Positions 53,632 through 64,000 of a DNA stretch of 64,000 bases are shown here, piece after piece; the first letter of the stretch is position 1; the number at the start of each line of letters is the position of its first letter. The translations under genes and the position numbers were made by a program. Source of the DNA: Bursaphelenchus xylophilus (lineage: Eukaryota; Nematoda; Chromadorea; Rhabditida; Aphelenchoididae); the NCBI GenBank assembly GCA_904066235.2, contig CAJFCV020000004.1, positions 868,001-932,000 on the forward strand, given 5' to 3'. The notes beneath the pieces are model-generated. The model was not told where the DNA came from. It searched no databases and worked only from the letters and a program-made list of their open reading frames with translations.

Positions 53632-56600
53632 TTATTCCTCGCGATTTCGCTTTCGTTCAGCCCGCCGTTGAATGTACTCGTTGGCATTTTGTTCCACATT
53701 TCTCATTCGTTTGTCGATGGCGTTGAATTTGCGCTTAAAAATATTGGTTTGTGCTCCAATTCCAAAGTTGAGCGTGGCGAGCTGAAAGTACTTGAATATT
53801 ACTACTCTTTCTGGCTGTCTTGCCCAATCTGACCGGTCATTTCCCCCCAATCCGACCGGTCATATTGCCCGCTAAGCAGGTCCGACCGCACGGCAACCCA
53901 AAATAGAAGAAAAATGTCTCCCGCCCACTTTTGAATTTCGTCCAAACAAAGTGTCAAAATTCACAAAAGAAATAAAATAATTCCGAAAAAAATATTTTTT
54001 CGGTCGGAAAACCACACGAAAATTCATTTTTGACATTTGCTTTGAATTCAACCGATACTAACATTTGTAAGGGCCAATGCGCTATCTGAAAGTTTGCTGA
54101 AAATCATAGGGCGCAGCTCGGAGAACTTGCACGGGCGCAGCTCGCGTCTTGGGCGCAGCTCGAAAACAAGCCGAGACTTAGCTTCGGCGAGCTGCGAAAC
54201 GTTGTTTTCCGAGCTGTGCCCTACCATTTTCAGCTAACTTTCAGCAAAAATTTTAGATAGCGCATTGGCCCTAGGTGGGCGAAGCGCCGAAACGAGGCGG
54301 GAGACTCCTTGGGTTGCCGTGGACCGCGACTGCGACTTGCCTGTTTTTTGATCTGCAATAACCGGTCATTCACATCGTGATACGACTGCTCTCTGTATCT
54401 GGCGTTCATCATGTCTTCTTCGGACCTCAACAGCCCCCGGACAGCCAGCATTTCGCGGGCTGAAAAGTGGACAAAAATATATGTACAAAAGCTGAGTTGC
54501 ATCAATAAGTCCTTATCAGTCTGTCGGGAAATTAATGCGCACATTGTCGCATCGAAAATCGCATCGCACACGAGAAAATTATTTGTGTCGCGACAAATCA
54601 AATTGCTTTTCACTCCAGCGACGCGATCGGCGCAGCGAAAATGTGCTCATTATTTTCCCGACAGACTGATATGAAGATAATTGTGAGTCCCTCTATACTC
54701 ACTCTTCTTATCCAATTCCTTGGTCAACACGGGGAAGTCCTGCAAAAGTCTCCGGAATTTATCCACGGGAAGCATGAAGACCTCGCTGAATCCCACCGAA
54801 ATCAGCGACGTGTGGCGACGGTCCTCGAACCGATGCTCCGGCTGATACATTAGACTAAGCTCGCCGAACGCGTCGCCTTTTCGGAGCGTCCGTTTCACCT
54901 CTTTTTTGGAGATTTCGATCAAAACTCCGTCTTCGACAATGAAGAGCTCCTAAAAGGCGAAATAAGTGTTAACTCTAAATTTTGTGGCTTTACATTAGAT
55001 TACTGTAACTTACTCTACAGACATCTCCTTTGGTGCAGAGATAATCGCCGGGCCCGTAGAGTTGGGTGTGAAAGTGCATGACCAGCTCTTGCAGAAACAC
55101 TTCGGAGGTGTCCTAAAAACGCGATTTAGAAAGTATTCTTGCTGTCGGGGAATCAGTGAGCACAGGCGACGCTGAAGTGAATCGCGCGCGCGGCAAAAAA
55201 CAAAAATGCACTGTGAAAACCACTTTATTGCAATCTTGCCAGCAACGCGCCAAAAGTGAACATGAAACTTCAAACATTGCAGAGACCTGAGATTGAAACA
55301 TGAATACGAGTGCAAATTCAGCCGGTGGAAAGCCACAGAAGTGAATTTTTCATATTATAGTTATTCCGTCGCTAGAGAAATGCAAGGTCAGACTAATTGG
55401 TCAAGAGGATGCAGAAGGGTGCGTTACTGTTTTGACACACGGATACAGTATATGCCGCGTTGCAAAGCAGGCTTCCGAATGGGGCCAGGAATGCAAATGA
55501 AACCAAGTTCAAGGAGATCCCTTCGATTGTGCCTGAAACCTTCTATCGAGACCTCGAGCTGGGGCATCCTCTGTTGTCGCTGAGAAGGTTCAAGGTGTCG
55601 TCTACAAGCTGCGGAATACGATGAAAGATGATTACAGGTGGGGTGACTTTGAAAAGATTTTGGAGGAGATGGAGCAACCAACAAATGATGACGAGTTGGT
55701 TGAGCCGCAAGATATACCAAAAGCATTCTTGCAGTGCAAGAGAGATGAAGCCGAAAAGTTGGCCGTTAAGGATTTCGTTATTGCGATTTCCACGGGGAGA
55801 CTTCTTACACAACAAAAGGTGCAGAAAGATTTGTATATTGATGGTACGTAACTTACTCTATGTCATGAAATGCGGATTTGTTCTAATCGCAGGTTTTTTG
55901 CTATTTCTATGATTCTACTTTTAGATTTTGATCTATACATACAATATTTTTAGCCAATATTATAAATTCTGCGACGTCAGCAGAAAATTTCACTGCGTTG
56001 GCTTCGCCATTGCCAAGACCGAATCAAAGTTTACCTACAGTAACCTCTTCATCGGATTAAAAATAACGATATTCAGCCGGACGTCGAACGTGCCATGTGG
56101 TTTTACCACGCCAAAGAGAGAATGCGAAACTTCGACAAACGCTTATCCAATAAAGACCGGGACGAGATCCGTGGTGATATTCACGTGGCGCAGAGATGTC
56201 AAACTATACAAGAGTTTACAAGATTGACAGATTTCATTATTTTCCCAACAGAATGATAAAGGAGACTTACTATCGCCGTTTACTGTCTTACCTTGAACAA
56301 CGGGATCTCCCGCAAATACTTGAGAAGCACCTCGATCCGGACGTCTTGCCGCAGAGCGGTCGTCAGCAGCGGGTCTGAAGTCTGAAAACTCAAACATCAG
56401 CGCCAGACACTTCAACTCACCGGGTCGTCGAACACCCACTGCTCGCTGATCGTGAAGTCAAAGTAGTTGAAGACTTTCCGTTGAACTTTCTCCTCAACTT
56501 TTCGATTTTGCATAAAAATCTTGGCCAAGTCCTGATTCGCACGGAGCTCTCGATTGATTCGATTGGCGTTTTGGACAATCTCCGCCACCGACCCCATAAT

Positions 56601-59579
56601 GGCACCGAAAATTAGGATACCAATCACGGTGTTCAAAATCTCGTACAGATTTTCGATACTATTGTCCGGCTCGGGCTGTTCGCCCAGAGTGGTGATTGTC
56701 ATGGAGGACCAGTAGATTGAGAGGGCGTACTTCTTGGCCAGATCGGAGAAAAAGACTTCGATTGTTCTGAAAATGACGGAAAAAATGAAATTAGAAATTT
56801 TTAGCGACAAAAACCATTCATATTTTATTAGTTACTGGCTTATTCGGAAGCTAAGGTTGATGTATTTTTACTTTCTCATCATTCTCAGCCAATTAAAGAC
56901 CAATTCCACAAATTTAAAATTCCAATAAATTTTGTGACATTTCGTCAAAAATATTTTACGCTTAAATTTGCTAAATAAAGCTTGAAGAGGCTTCAGAAAC
57001 GTCGTTTTGGACCGAATTGCAAAGAATTAAAAATCCAATAATTTTTGTGACATTTTGTCAAAAATTTTATTATGGCATATTTGGATTTGAACTTCTTCTG
57101 GAAAAATTGTAATGTGTTTTTATTGATGTTGTGAACATGTAACGGCCCGAAAATACTTATTTTCCACAGAATATGCAGTGAATTTATATTACACTTGCCT
57201 ATTCTCCCAATACTCAAACAACTCTTCGATATGCTCTTCTTTCGTCCCATTCCAGGGCCTCTCATCCACCGTGCACTCCAAATCCCACGGCATCCAATTG
57301 CAGGTCGAAAAAATGGGATCCATAATCTTGGAGTAGGCGAAAGGCCAATTGTTGGTCTCCGAATCGTCCACTCCGAAATACAAACTCAACGCGAAATACC
57401 CGCACGCATTCCAATGAAAAATGAACACTATGGGAATGATCACTTTGGCCATGACAATCACATTCGGCCAGGAGGTGTGCATTTGGACCCGATTCAGGAA
57501 CTTGAGGATACGGTAGCTTTTGGCAAGAGAATTTACACGAAGCATGTGGAGGTCATGATGACGATGGATCAGCAGGTCCATCGGGAAGACGGCAATAAGG
57601 TCCATGATAAAGCGAGACCTGCAAAAAAGTCGATTTTTGGTAGTAAGTTGTTTCAAATCGATTTTATTTTGTTTTTCCGAGAAGTGGCATTTTATACGAT
57701 GAAACATGTTTTCGCTCAAAAAATCTCAAAACCCCATAAAGACCAACGAAAATTACTTATGGACCTCCTGACTTGATTCAAATCGACTTTTTTTTCATTT
57801 TTCCAAAAAGTGACATTTTATACGATGAAACATGTTTTCGTTCAAAAAATCTCAAAAAAGCATCCAGACAAACGAAAATTACGTATGGGGCACATAACGG
57901 ACCTCCGGACATGTTTCAAATCGATTCTTTTTCATTTTTCCAAAAAGTGACATTTTATTCGATGAAACATGTTTTCGCTCAAAAAAACTCAAAAAAGCCT
58001 CAAGACAATGAAAAATAAATTACCGAGCACATAGGGCACCTCAGGGGTTGATTTACATTGATTTTTTCATCTTTTTTTAAAAGGTGACATTTTATACGAC
58101 AAAAAAGTTTTTTGCAAAAAGTGTCAAAATTGATCATGCCACTGGTCAGAAAGCATTGTCTTGTTTTCAATAAGCCTTGCAATGTCTATTTCACCGGTTT
58201 TTTCTTTTATTTTACAATCATGACACTTTATATGACCAAAAAACTATTTTGATGTCATGTGTAATATAATTTCCCTCCATTTTTGCATCCATTCCGTAAT
58301 ATTTTCGCCCGCCCCGTATTCCACGGATTACCCGGCTTCCGCGAAGGTAATCTGGCCCCCAAAAAACAAAAAGACATCACCCACCTTTTGATGTAATTTA
58401 ACCCGATTATTTTGACGTTACGCTCCTTTAATCCGTCCTTAAAAATGGCTGAAAATGGAGGGCGAAAATAAATTAGACAAATGAAGACGCACCGACAAAA
58501 CACTGGGCCGGCAGGTCCAGCAGGAAGATTACGTCGGCAATCACATTGCAGAGCATCCATTTCTGGTAGTTGTAGCGGAAGAGGTCGTCAAACGCCGGAA
58601 ACGGGATCGCGAACAAATTGTACATGCAGACGAGGAAGATGAGGATCTCCCAACATAACACTGTCAGGCTGTGGTCGTCAAAGGCGAGGTCGAGACGGCT
58701 GGAAAAAAATTTGGAGTTTGAAAAAAAAAATTGTTTTCGCACAGTGCAAAAAAAATTTTTTTTTACTGCACGGTGCAAAAGGCACAGTTTTTTGCCGCAC
58801 CGTGCAAAAATTTTTGAAGTTTTGCACTGTGCAAAAGATAATTTTTTTTTCGTTGCACCGTGCAAAAAATAAAGCTTTTTTGTCGCACCGTGCAGGAGTT
58901 TTTCGATTTTGCACTGAAAAAATTTTTTTGACTGCACTGTGCAAAAATTTTTTCAATTTCGCACTGTGCAAAAAATAAACTTTTTTTGTGGCGCCGTACA
59001 AAAAAATCACAATTCTGCACTGTGCAAAAAATAAACTTTTTTTGTCGCACGGTGCAAAAATTTTTCGCAATTTTGCACCGTGCAAAAAAATCAATTTTTT
59101 TCGTCGCACGGTGCAAAAAAACGCATTAAAATTTCGCACAGTGCAATTTTTTGGAATTTTCGGTTACCTGTTTTGTTCCAATTCTAATGAATCTTGTCGA
59201 GTTGTGTCAATATCACTCAATTGTCGATGGAATCCAACAGTTTGTGCGCCGTTTGACAACATATTTCGGAGCATCTGAAAAAAAAATTTTTTTCAAAAAA
59301 TTCAAAAATTGATCAAAAAAATTTTTTTTAAATGCTAGTGGTCCCCTCTTGCCATACCGAAAAAAATATTTAAACATGATTTTTTTGCCCAAAAAATTCT
59401 AATTCCACGTTTTTTCAACAAAAAATCAAAAAATTCCAAAGTCCAAAATCAGTCCCCCCTTGCCTTACCCCCACCACCGCGCCCCGTTTCCAGAGTCTGT
59501 GCGGCGCCGACGCCGCAGGCACAACGATCTCCGGCGCATCGGACGCCCTGGAAGGGGCCTCGGAGCCGGCGGCACTCAT
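53632..59579 (-). CDS. Cyclic-nucleotide-gated cation channel subunit, 11 exons, 652 aa
   Basis: Exons 59579-59469, 59274-59168, 58698-58493, 58448-58385, 57618-57199, 56766-56421, 56381-56292, 55112-55014, 54949-54703, 54459-54341 and 53781-53632. All phases agree and the frame ends in TAA. Two junctions use GC donors (AG|GCAAGT at 57199 and 54341). Order: S1 (WEILIFLVCMYNLFAIP), S2 (NVIADVIFLLDLP), S3 (FIMDLIAVFPMDLL), S4 (LRVNSLAKSYRILKFLNRV), S5 (VIIPIVFIFHWNACGYFAL), a long turret, the pore (YWSSMTITTLGEQPEP; filter about 326-334), S6 (LNTVIGILIFGAIMGSVAEI), the C-linker and a cyclic-nucleotide-binding domain (about 449-560; KGDAFGELSLMY, RRHTSLISVGFSEVF). The T-L-G-E filter and the FHWNACGYFA S5 mark the CNG family (tax-4/cng group in worms, mostly in sensory neurons); the exact orthologue is not settled. 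The phosphate-binding region reads RRHTS rather than the usual RRTA. Confidence 0.92.
54069..54272. mobile_element. GGGCCAATGCGCTATCTGAA foldback element in channel intron 10
   Basis: Left end GGGCCAATGCGCTATCTGAA and right end TAGATAGCGCATTGGCCC. The arms also share AGTTTGCTGAAAATCATAGG with its inverse, and GGGCGCAGCTCGG units. 204 bp; cleaner than the copy at 21.5 kb. Confidence 0.85.
54514..54672. mobile_element. CAGTCTGTCGGG MITE in channel intron 9
   Basis: TATCAGTCTGTCGGGAAATT to CATTATTTTCCCGACAGACT then GATAT, with both GCATCGAAAATCGCATCG and AGCGACGCGATCGGCGCAGC in the arms. Complete, 159 bp. Confidence 0.88.
55134..56255 (+). pseudogene. Decayed transposon with CAGTCTGTCGGG-type ends and transposase-like remains
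   Basis: The left edge CTGTCGGGGAATCAGTGAGC then CACAGGCGACGCTGAAGTGA, and the right edge TTCATTATTTTCCCAACAGA then ATGATAA, match the two ends of the MITE family. Between them the plus strand has coding-like text. VAEKVQGVVYKLRNTMKD continues into an intact frame at 55621-55851 (DYRWGDFEKILEEMEQ, KDFVIAISTGRLLTQQ, DLYIDGT). A second block lies at about 56065-56215 (DIQPDVERAMWFYHAKER, LSNKDRDEIRGDIHVA). The IDGT motif after a block of this kind recalls the first catalytic Asp of MULE transposases. Frame breaks show it is dead. It lies antisense in channel intron 7. Confidence 0.55.
57680..58165. repeat. Tandem AAGTG(A)CATTTTATACGATG repeat in channel intron 4
   Basis: Four units at about 57683, 57808, 57945 and 58081 (126-137 bp apart), each with GACATTTTATACGATGAAAC and GTTTTCGCTCAAAAAA(T/A)CTC. 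It is related to the 136-bp array at 1785-2775. Confidence 0.8.
58735..59150. repeat. GCAC-N-GTGC array in channel intron 2
   Basis: About 18 palindromes between exons 2 and 3. Linkers are A/T runs with TTTGTCGCAC or TTTGTGGCGC motifs about every 60 bp. Confidence 0.82.
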
Positions 59580-59820
59580 TTCGATCGGCCGTTGGGCCGC
59601 TGGCTCATCTTTCGAGGCGCGTCAAGATGAGCCACTCATCTGCCATTCCGCTAACGATTCTTGTAGCTAAAAAGGAATTAGAGGAAATTTGGAAACAGTC
59701 GGAAAATTGAGCATTCGGAAAAATTTGTATACATATAAGTCAAGAGATGAATATAAATCAAAAAAAATCAAAATTAAAACACTTTTTTTATCTTACAGGT
59801 GCAAATAACCCGGAAAAAAA
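59580..59820. other. Region upstream of the channel gene
   Basis: A short GC-rich part (59580-59660) with two ATGs that are followed quickly by stops, then AT-rich DNA. It should hold the 5' UTR and promoter of the channel gene. No TATA box was identified. Confidence 0.4.
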
Positions 59821-61530
59821 CAGATACTAGTCTGTTCGTAAAGTCGCTGAAGTGATTTTTGGCGTTTGCACAGTGCGAAAAAAAATAAAAATTGCACAGT
59901 GCGGGAATTGTTTTCGCACTGTGCGAAAAAAGTTTTCTTCGCACTGTGCAAAAAAAAAAGATTTTTGAATGCACAAAAAAAATAAAAAAATTCTGCACTG
60001 TGCGCGATCGCAAATTCGCTGGAGTGATCTTTTGGTGTTTGCACTGTGCAGAAAAAGTCGGGGCGCGAGCTACATGCCTAAAAGCCGATTGCACTGATTC
60101 GGTCCGAACGGTGCACCTGACGAATTGTGCACCTGGCTGAACGGGGCACCTGGCATTGTCTTTTTTGAACAGTGCACCTAGGCGAATAGTGCACCTTGAA
60201 AAAAGTTTTTTTGTGCATTATTGAAGAAAATTTGAAAGGTTTTCGTTTCGGGACAAGGAAAAAGGATTTTTTTGGAAAATTTTTTAAAATTTTCAATGGT
60301 TTTCGCTTCGGGACTGGGAAAAAGGAATTTTTTGGAAAATTTTTCAAAAATTTGAAAGATTTTCGCTTCGGGACTGGGAAAAAGGAATTTTTTGGGTTGT
60401 GAAACGATAAATATGGCAAGGGTAGATCAAGGCAACTTGTTCTGACGAATTTTTCGTCTGTGAAAAATAATTATGTAACAACAACGCCCGCTTTTTTCCG
60501 ACAAGAATTGAGCGTCTTTTTTTGCCTTGCTCCTTGCTCTTGTGCCATATCATTCTTTTGGCAAACCAACCCAAAAAAATCATTCTTTAAATGTCAAACA
60601 ATTATCAGAAAAACATCTTACCTTGATCTCCCTTTGTCATATTTATCTTTTCACAAACAAAAACATTGGCAAAAACGGCTCACCTTGATCCTCCCTTGTT
60701 ATATTTATCTTCTCACACACGAAAAAGTCAGTCAAAACCCTTGCTTTGATCTCCATTGTCATATTTACCTTTTCACAAAGAAAAAATTGTTTTTTCCCTT
60801 TCCCGAAGCGAAAACTTTTCAAATTCTTTTCAATTATTTACAAAAACTCCTTTTTCTCTGTCTCGAAGCGAAAACATTTCTAATTTTTTAAAAATTTTCC
60901 AAAAATTTCTTTTTTCCCAGTCCCGAAGCAAAAACATTTCAAATTTTGTTCAATTGTTTATAAAAAATCTTTTTTTCAAGGTGCACTATTCGCCCAGGTG
61001 CACAGTTCAAAATGTGTCAGGTGCACCGTTCGCTCAGGTGCACGGTTCGCCCAGGTGCACTGTTTGTTTCAGGTGCACTGTTCGGACACAACCGATTGCA
61101 CTGTGCAAAAAGCATGAAATTGCACAGTGCGGAGTGAACTTTTGTTTTCGCACAGTGCATGTCGCGAAAATCAATCCAGCGACTTTGCACTGTGCAGAAA
61201 AAGTCAGGATGCAAGCGACATTCCTAAAAAGCCGATTGCACAGTGCAAAAAGCGAGAAACTGCACAGTGCAAAGTGAACTTTTGTTTTCGCACCGTGCAT
61301 GTCCCCGAAATCACTTCAGCGACCTTGCACTGTGCTGAAAAAAAATTTTGAGTGCACAGTGCCAAAAAATAAAGAATTTGCACCGTGCCGGATCGCAAAG
61401 TCGCTGGAGTGATTTTTGCCGTTTGCACTGTGCAGGCAGCCCAAAAAAGCCGATTGCACGGTGCAAAAAGCGAGAGATTGCACGGTGCAAAGGGAACTTT
61501 TGATTTTGCACAGTGCAAAATGTCCCAATA
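59820..61530. mobile_element. Composite palindrome-array element with a nested foldback
   Basis: Left end ACTAGTCTGTTCGTAAAGTC then GCTGAAGTGATTTTTGGCGT. GCACNGTGC arrays lie at 59870-60060 and 61090-61520. The central block 60105-61085 is a separate foldback. Phrases such as GATCGCAAA(T/G)TCGCTGGAGT recur on both sides (60006 and 61393). Confidence 0.7.
60105..61085. mobile_element. Foldback element with GGTGCACNNTTCG ends and internal tandem blocks
   Basis: The outer arms carry CGGTGCACCTGACGAATTGT, CGAATAGTGCACCTTGAAAA and their inverses (TTTCAAGGTGCACTATTCGC, GTGTCAGGTGCACCGTTCGC). Next inside are direct repeats of TTTTCGCTTCGGGACTGGGA (60239, 60299, 60359) with mirror copies at 60800-60930. 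Then three copies of CTTGATC(T/C)(C)C...TTGT(C/T)ATATTTATCTT occur at about 60622-60770. The centre is GC-poor with no gene. Confidence 0.75.
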
Positions 61531-62300
61531 GCCTTAGGCAATTTGAGCTCTAATTTGTAACAAAATTCCACCAAATTCAAAGGTCAAAAAAAACACAATG
61601 TAAAAGTTGTAAAGTTACATTTACATTTATTTTAACATCAAAAAGTAAAGAAAAAAATTACTTTTTACTGCTAAAAGTTCACCCCAACAAAAACGAAACC
61701 TGACAAATTCCGCTCTCTCAACAATTGAGACTACATTTCGGAGCCGAAGCCGAGGAAAAAATGTGTTTTCCGAGGCCGGCGAGAGTAATGAACGACCAAG
61801 AAAAAAAACAGCGCCGAATAAAACCCCTGCGGCTAAATCGGGGGGCCCGACACGAGTGTGAAAATTCGGGTGTGCCCCGAGGGCCTAGACGTCGATAAGC
61901 CCCCCTAAGATTGTGTTTATGACGCCCGATGACACTAATTCCATTTTATGACATTTTATGACCATTTTTGGGCCGAAAAATTTGAGATTTTTCAAATTTA
62001 TGACAAAAAAAACAAATCTTTTGACCTATTTTAGAGGAGGAATTGAGATTTGTAGGGAATTTAGAGGCAGTGTAAAACGAAGCAAGGTCGTTTTAGTCAT
62101 AAGAGGGGATTAAAAAAGACAAACATCATTCGAAAGTGGGGCCCTTTTTGTGCGAAAATGTTAATATAAATATAAGCAAAGTGCTCAACACTACATTACA
62201 ACTCCTCGAGGCTCTTCAAATTGAGCGGTTAAAATACTAATTTAGAATACCAGGCTAAAACAAACTTTCAGGGGTCTGAAGAGACTATTTTGAGTAGAAA
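61530..62300. other. No supported gene
   Basis: A GC-richer block (61725-61925, CGGGGGGCCCGACACGAGTG, CCCCGAGGGCCTAGACGTCG) stands out from AT-rich flanks. It could be a conserved noncoding or untranslated segment, but I found no open frame with splice support. Confidence 0.35.
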
Positions 62301-62304
62301 AATG

Positions 62305-62452
62305 GGCCTGTCGGGAAAATAATGAGCACTTTGTCGCGTCAAAAGTCGCGTCGAAGTAAAGAGAAATTTGATTTTGGAGAGTAAAAATTCATTTTCGATG
62401 CGATTTTGGTTGCGACAGAGTGCTCATTATTTTCCCGACAGACTGATATCGT
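62305..62452. mobile_element. CAGTCTGTCGGG MITE
   Basis: GGGCCTGTCGGGAAAATAAT to CATTATTTTCCCGACAGACT then GATATCG, with TTTGTCGCGTCAAAAGTCGC in the arm. The left terminus is slightly altered. Confidence 0.82.
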
Positions 62453-62504
62453 CGCGGAAAAAAAAAGTTTTGGGTGTTTTCGGCGACTCTGCACTAAATG
62501 AGAG

Positions 62505-63305
62505 AAAAAATTTTTGCACAGTGCAAAATTTTTGTTTTTGCACTGTGCACAAAAAAACCTTCCACTGTGCAAAAATAAAATGTTTTTTTTTTGCACAGTG
62601 CGAAAAAATGAAAAATTGTTGCACAGTGCAGAACTTTATAGTATGTATTTTGCACCGTGCATCTAAAAAATTTTTGTGCACAGTGCGAAAATGATTCCCG
62701 CACAGTGCAAAACAATTTCTGCACAGTGCAAACGAACATTTATTTGTTTGCACAGTGCAAAAAAAAATTTCGGGTGCACGGTGCGAAATGATAGGAAATT
62801 TTGCACGGTGCGAAAAACTAAAAAAAAATTTTATTATTTTGCACCGAAAAAATTTTTCTGCACGGTGCGAAAGCGATTCCCGCACAGAGCAAAAAAAAAT
62901 TTCTGCACTGTGCAAAAAGTTTTCATTTTTTCAACGTTTTGTACACCCAAAAAAAATTTTTCTGCACAGTGCGAAAAAAAATTTTTGGCACACGGTAAAA
63001 AAAAATTTTTTTGTTATTTCGCACCATGCATCCGAAAATTTTTTTTCATTTGTTTGCACCGTGCATCCAAAAAAAAATTTTATGCACAGTGCGAAAATTT
63101 TTCATTTTTTTGCACCGTGCATCCGAAAAAATTTTCTGCACGGTGCGAAAATGATTCCCGCACAGTGCAAAAACAATTTCTGCACTGTGCAAAAAATTTT
63201 CATTTCTTCGCACCGTGCATCCAAAAAAATTTTATGCACTGTGCGAGAAAACGTTTTATTTTTGCACAGTGCATAGTGCAGTCGCGGTAAATGCCCATGC
63301 ACTTT
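62505..63305. repeat. Dense GCAC-N-GTGC array
   Basis: About 27 palindromes. The blocks ATGATTCCCGCACAGTGCAA and CAATTTCTGCACAGTGCAAA recur at 62691, 62872 and 63151, showing tandem growth, and share wording with the array at 52.3 kb. The right end ATGCCCATGCACTTTATGAA is the CATAAAGTGC-type terminus. Confidence 0.83.
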
Positions 63306-63484
63306 ATGAAAAGCTTTTTTTCAGGACGCTTTTTCGGAGTTTTCTCGTTAAAAAGCATAATCCATTCCTTCTCCGCGAATGAATTACCACATTCATCCAA
63401 TTCCCGAGAGTGCTCTACGTAACCTTCACAGTCCATATAAAAAGCAAAACATAACAAATAAATCAAAAATTGAAAAAAAAAAAT

Positions 63485-63740
63485 TACTATTTGCATGTTC
63501 ACAAAGTGCCTGGACATTTTTTCGCTTTCGCACAGTGCACCTTGAATTTTCGTCGCCAACGCACTGTGCATTTGTGCATTTTTTCCCTTGCGCACCGTGC
63601 AAACCTCAAAAAAGCCGATTGCACGGTGCACATTTTTGAGCCAAATCGCAGTTGAGAAAACCTTACGTCGCAGCGATATTTCAAATGCACAGTGCAAACC
63701 CAGAAAAAAAGCAAATGTCCAGGCACTTTGTGAAAACCCT
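63485..63740. mobile_element. GCAC-N-GTGC element with CACAAAGTGCCTGGACA ends
   Basis: Left end TTCACAAAGTGCCTGGACAT and right end its inverse, ATGTCCAGGCACTTTGTGAA. Six palindromes inside, and both TTTCGCTTTCGCACAGTGCA and the ACCTCAAAAAAGCCG phrase. It is a compact relative of the element at 44030-44292, about 250 bp. Confidence 0.85.
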
Positions 63741-63767
63741 ACGAACAGCAAAAGTAGTACCAAATTG

Positions 63768-63922
63768 CCAACACTCAATGGGACAAAGAATGCTGGCTAT
63801 ATCTTTGACGGATCATATATTATAAACCACGAAGATATCCGAGCTCGAACTGAACTGACGGATGTATGTATGGAAGCAAAGAAACGAAAATGGAACTGCA
63901 TGACGAAGATGGAGCTTACAGC
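63768..63922 (+). pseudogene. Short LINE-like reverse-transcriptase tail relic
   Basis: An open frame reads GYIFDGSYIINHEDIRARTE, then LTDVCMEAKKRKWNCMTK. The pattern R-x-R-T-x-L-T-D-v...A-K-x-x-K-W matches what I recall of the thumb/C-terminal part of non-LTR (RTE/CR1-like) retrotransposon proteins, where K-W is followed by G-H-x-x-R. The last part is altered (NCMTKMELT). It stops where the next repeat begins. About 50 codons; too short to classify firmly. Confidence 0.35.
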
Positions 63923-63923
63923 T

Positions 63924-64000
63924 GAAGTACCCCAAGTGCGACGCTCAGAGTTTGATGAAACCTGGCACAAATTTAGAATAACTTTTTATAAGATATATGC
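63924..64000. repeat. CAAGTGCGACGCTCAGATTT element, cut by the window edge
   Basis: GCTGAAGTACCCCAAGTGCG, ACGCTCAGAGTTTGATGAAA and CCTGGCACAAATTTAGAATA match the left end of the copy at 5200. It continues beyond the window. Confidence 0.75.

Overview
The window looks like nuclear DNA of a rhabditid nematode, most likely a Caenorhabditis or close relative. Genes are split into many exons with worm-type splice signals (TTTTCAG acceptors, GTAAGT/GTGAGT donors). One gene starts directly behind a spliced-leader-type acceptor. The families present (SCP/TAPS secreted protein, class 3 lipase, cyclic-nucleotide-gated channel) are typical of worms. More than half of the window is repetitive, mainly palindromic (foldback) DNA transposons and MITEs, many nested in each other and many inside introns. 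All exon models were built by eye from splice signals and reading-phase continuity. No similarity search was possible.

Layout. 0.5-7.1 kb: a minus-strand coiled-coil gene (11 exons, 601 codons, running off the left edge) with introns full of repeats. 7.8-8.9 kb: a decayed transposase-like relic. 9.8-10.8 kb: a palindromic element and a candidate solo LTR. 11.8-13.3 kb: a complete secreted class 3 lipase (plus). 15.9 kb: the last exon of an unidentified plus-strand gene. 17.1-21.0 kb: a two-pass membrane protein gene (plus). 22.4-26.0 kb: a TTAA-flanked transposon with long inverted repeats and its own multi-exon gene, interrupted by a second, TA-flanked transposon. 27.4-31.1 kb: a small minus-strand gene candidate and a complete single-domain SCP/TAPS gene (minus). 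32.4-35.3 kb: foldback elements, one inserted in another with a visible 5-bp target duplication. 35.5-37.4 kb: an AT-hook nuclear protein gene (minus). 38-47 kb: gene-poor, dominated by arrays of the palindrome GCAC-N-GTGC. 47.2-52.9 kb: an Armadillo-repeat gene of the ARMC10/ARMCX type (plus). 53.6-59.6 kb: a complete 11-exon cyclic-nucleotide-gated channel gene (minus) with two GC-AG introns. 59.8-64 kb: more palindromic arrays and a short LINE-like relic.

The genes do not form an obvious pathway. The unifying feature is the repeat landscape. The most striking component is a short imperfect palindrome, GCAC-N-GTGC, usually embedded between a T run and an A run. It occurs in hundreds of irregularly spaced copies in about 20 clusters, carried by at least two foldback element families. 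A second ubiquitous MITE (ends CAGTCTGTCGGGAAAATAAT) has a long relative in a channel-gene intron that carries transposase-like remains, so a candidate source of the family is visible here.
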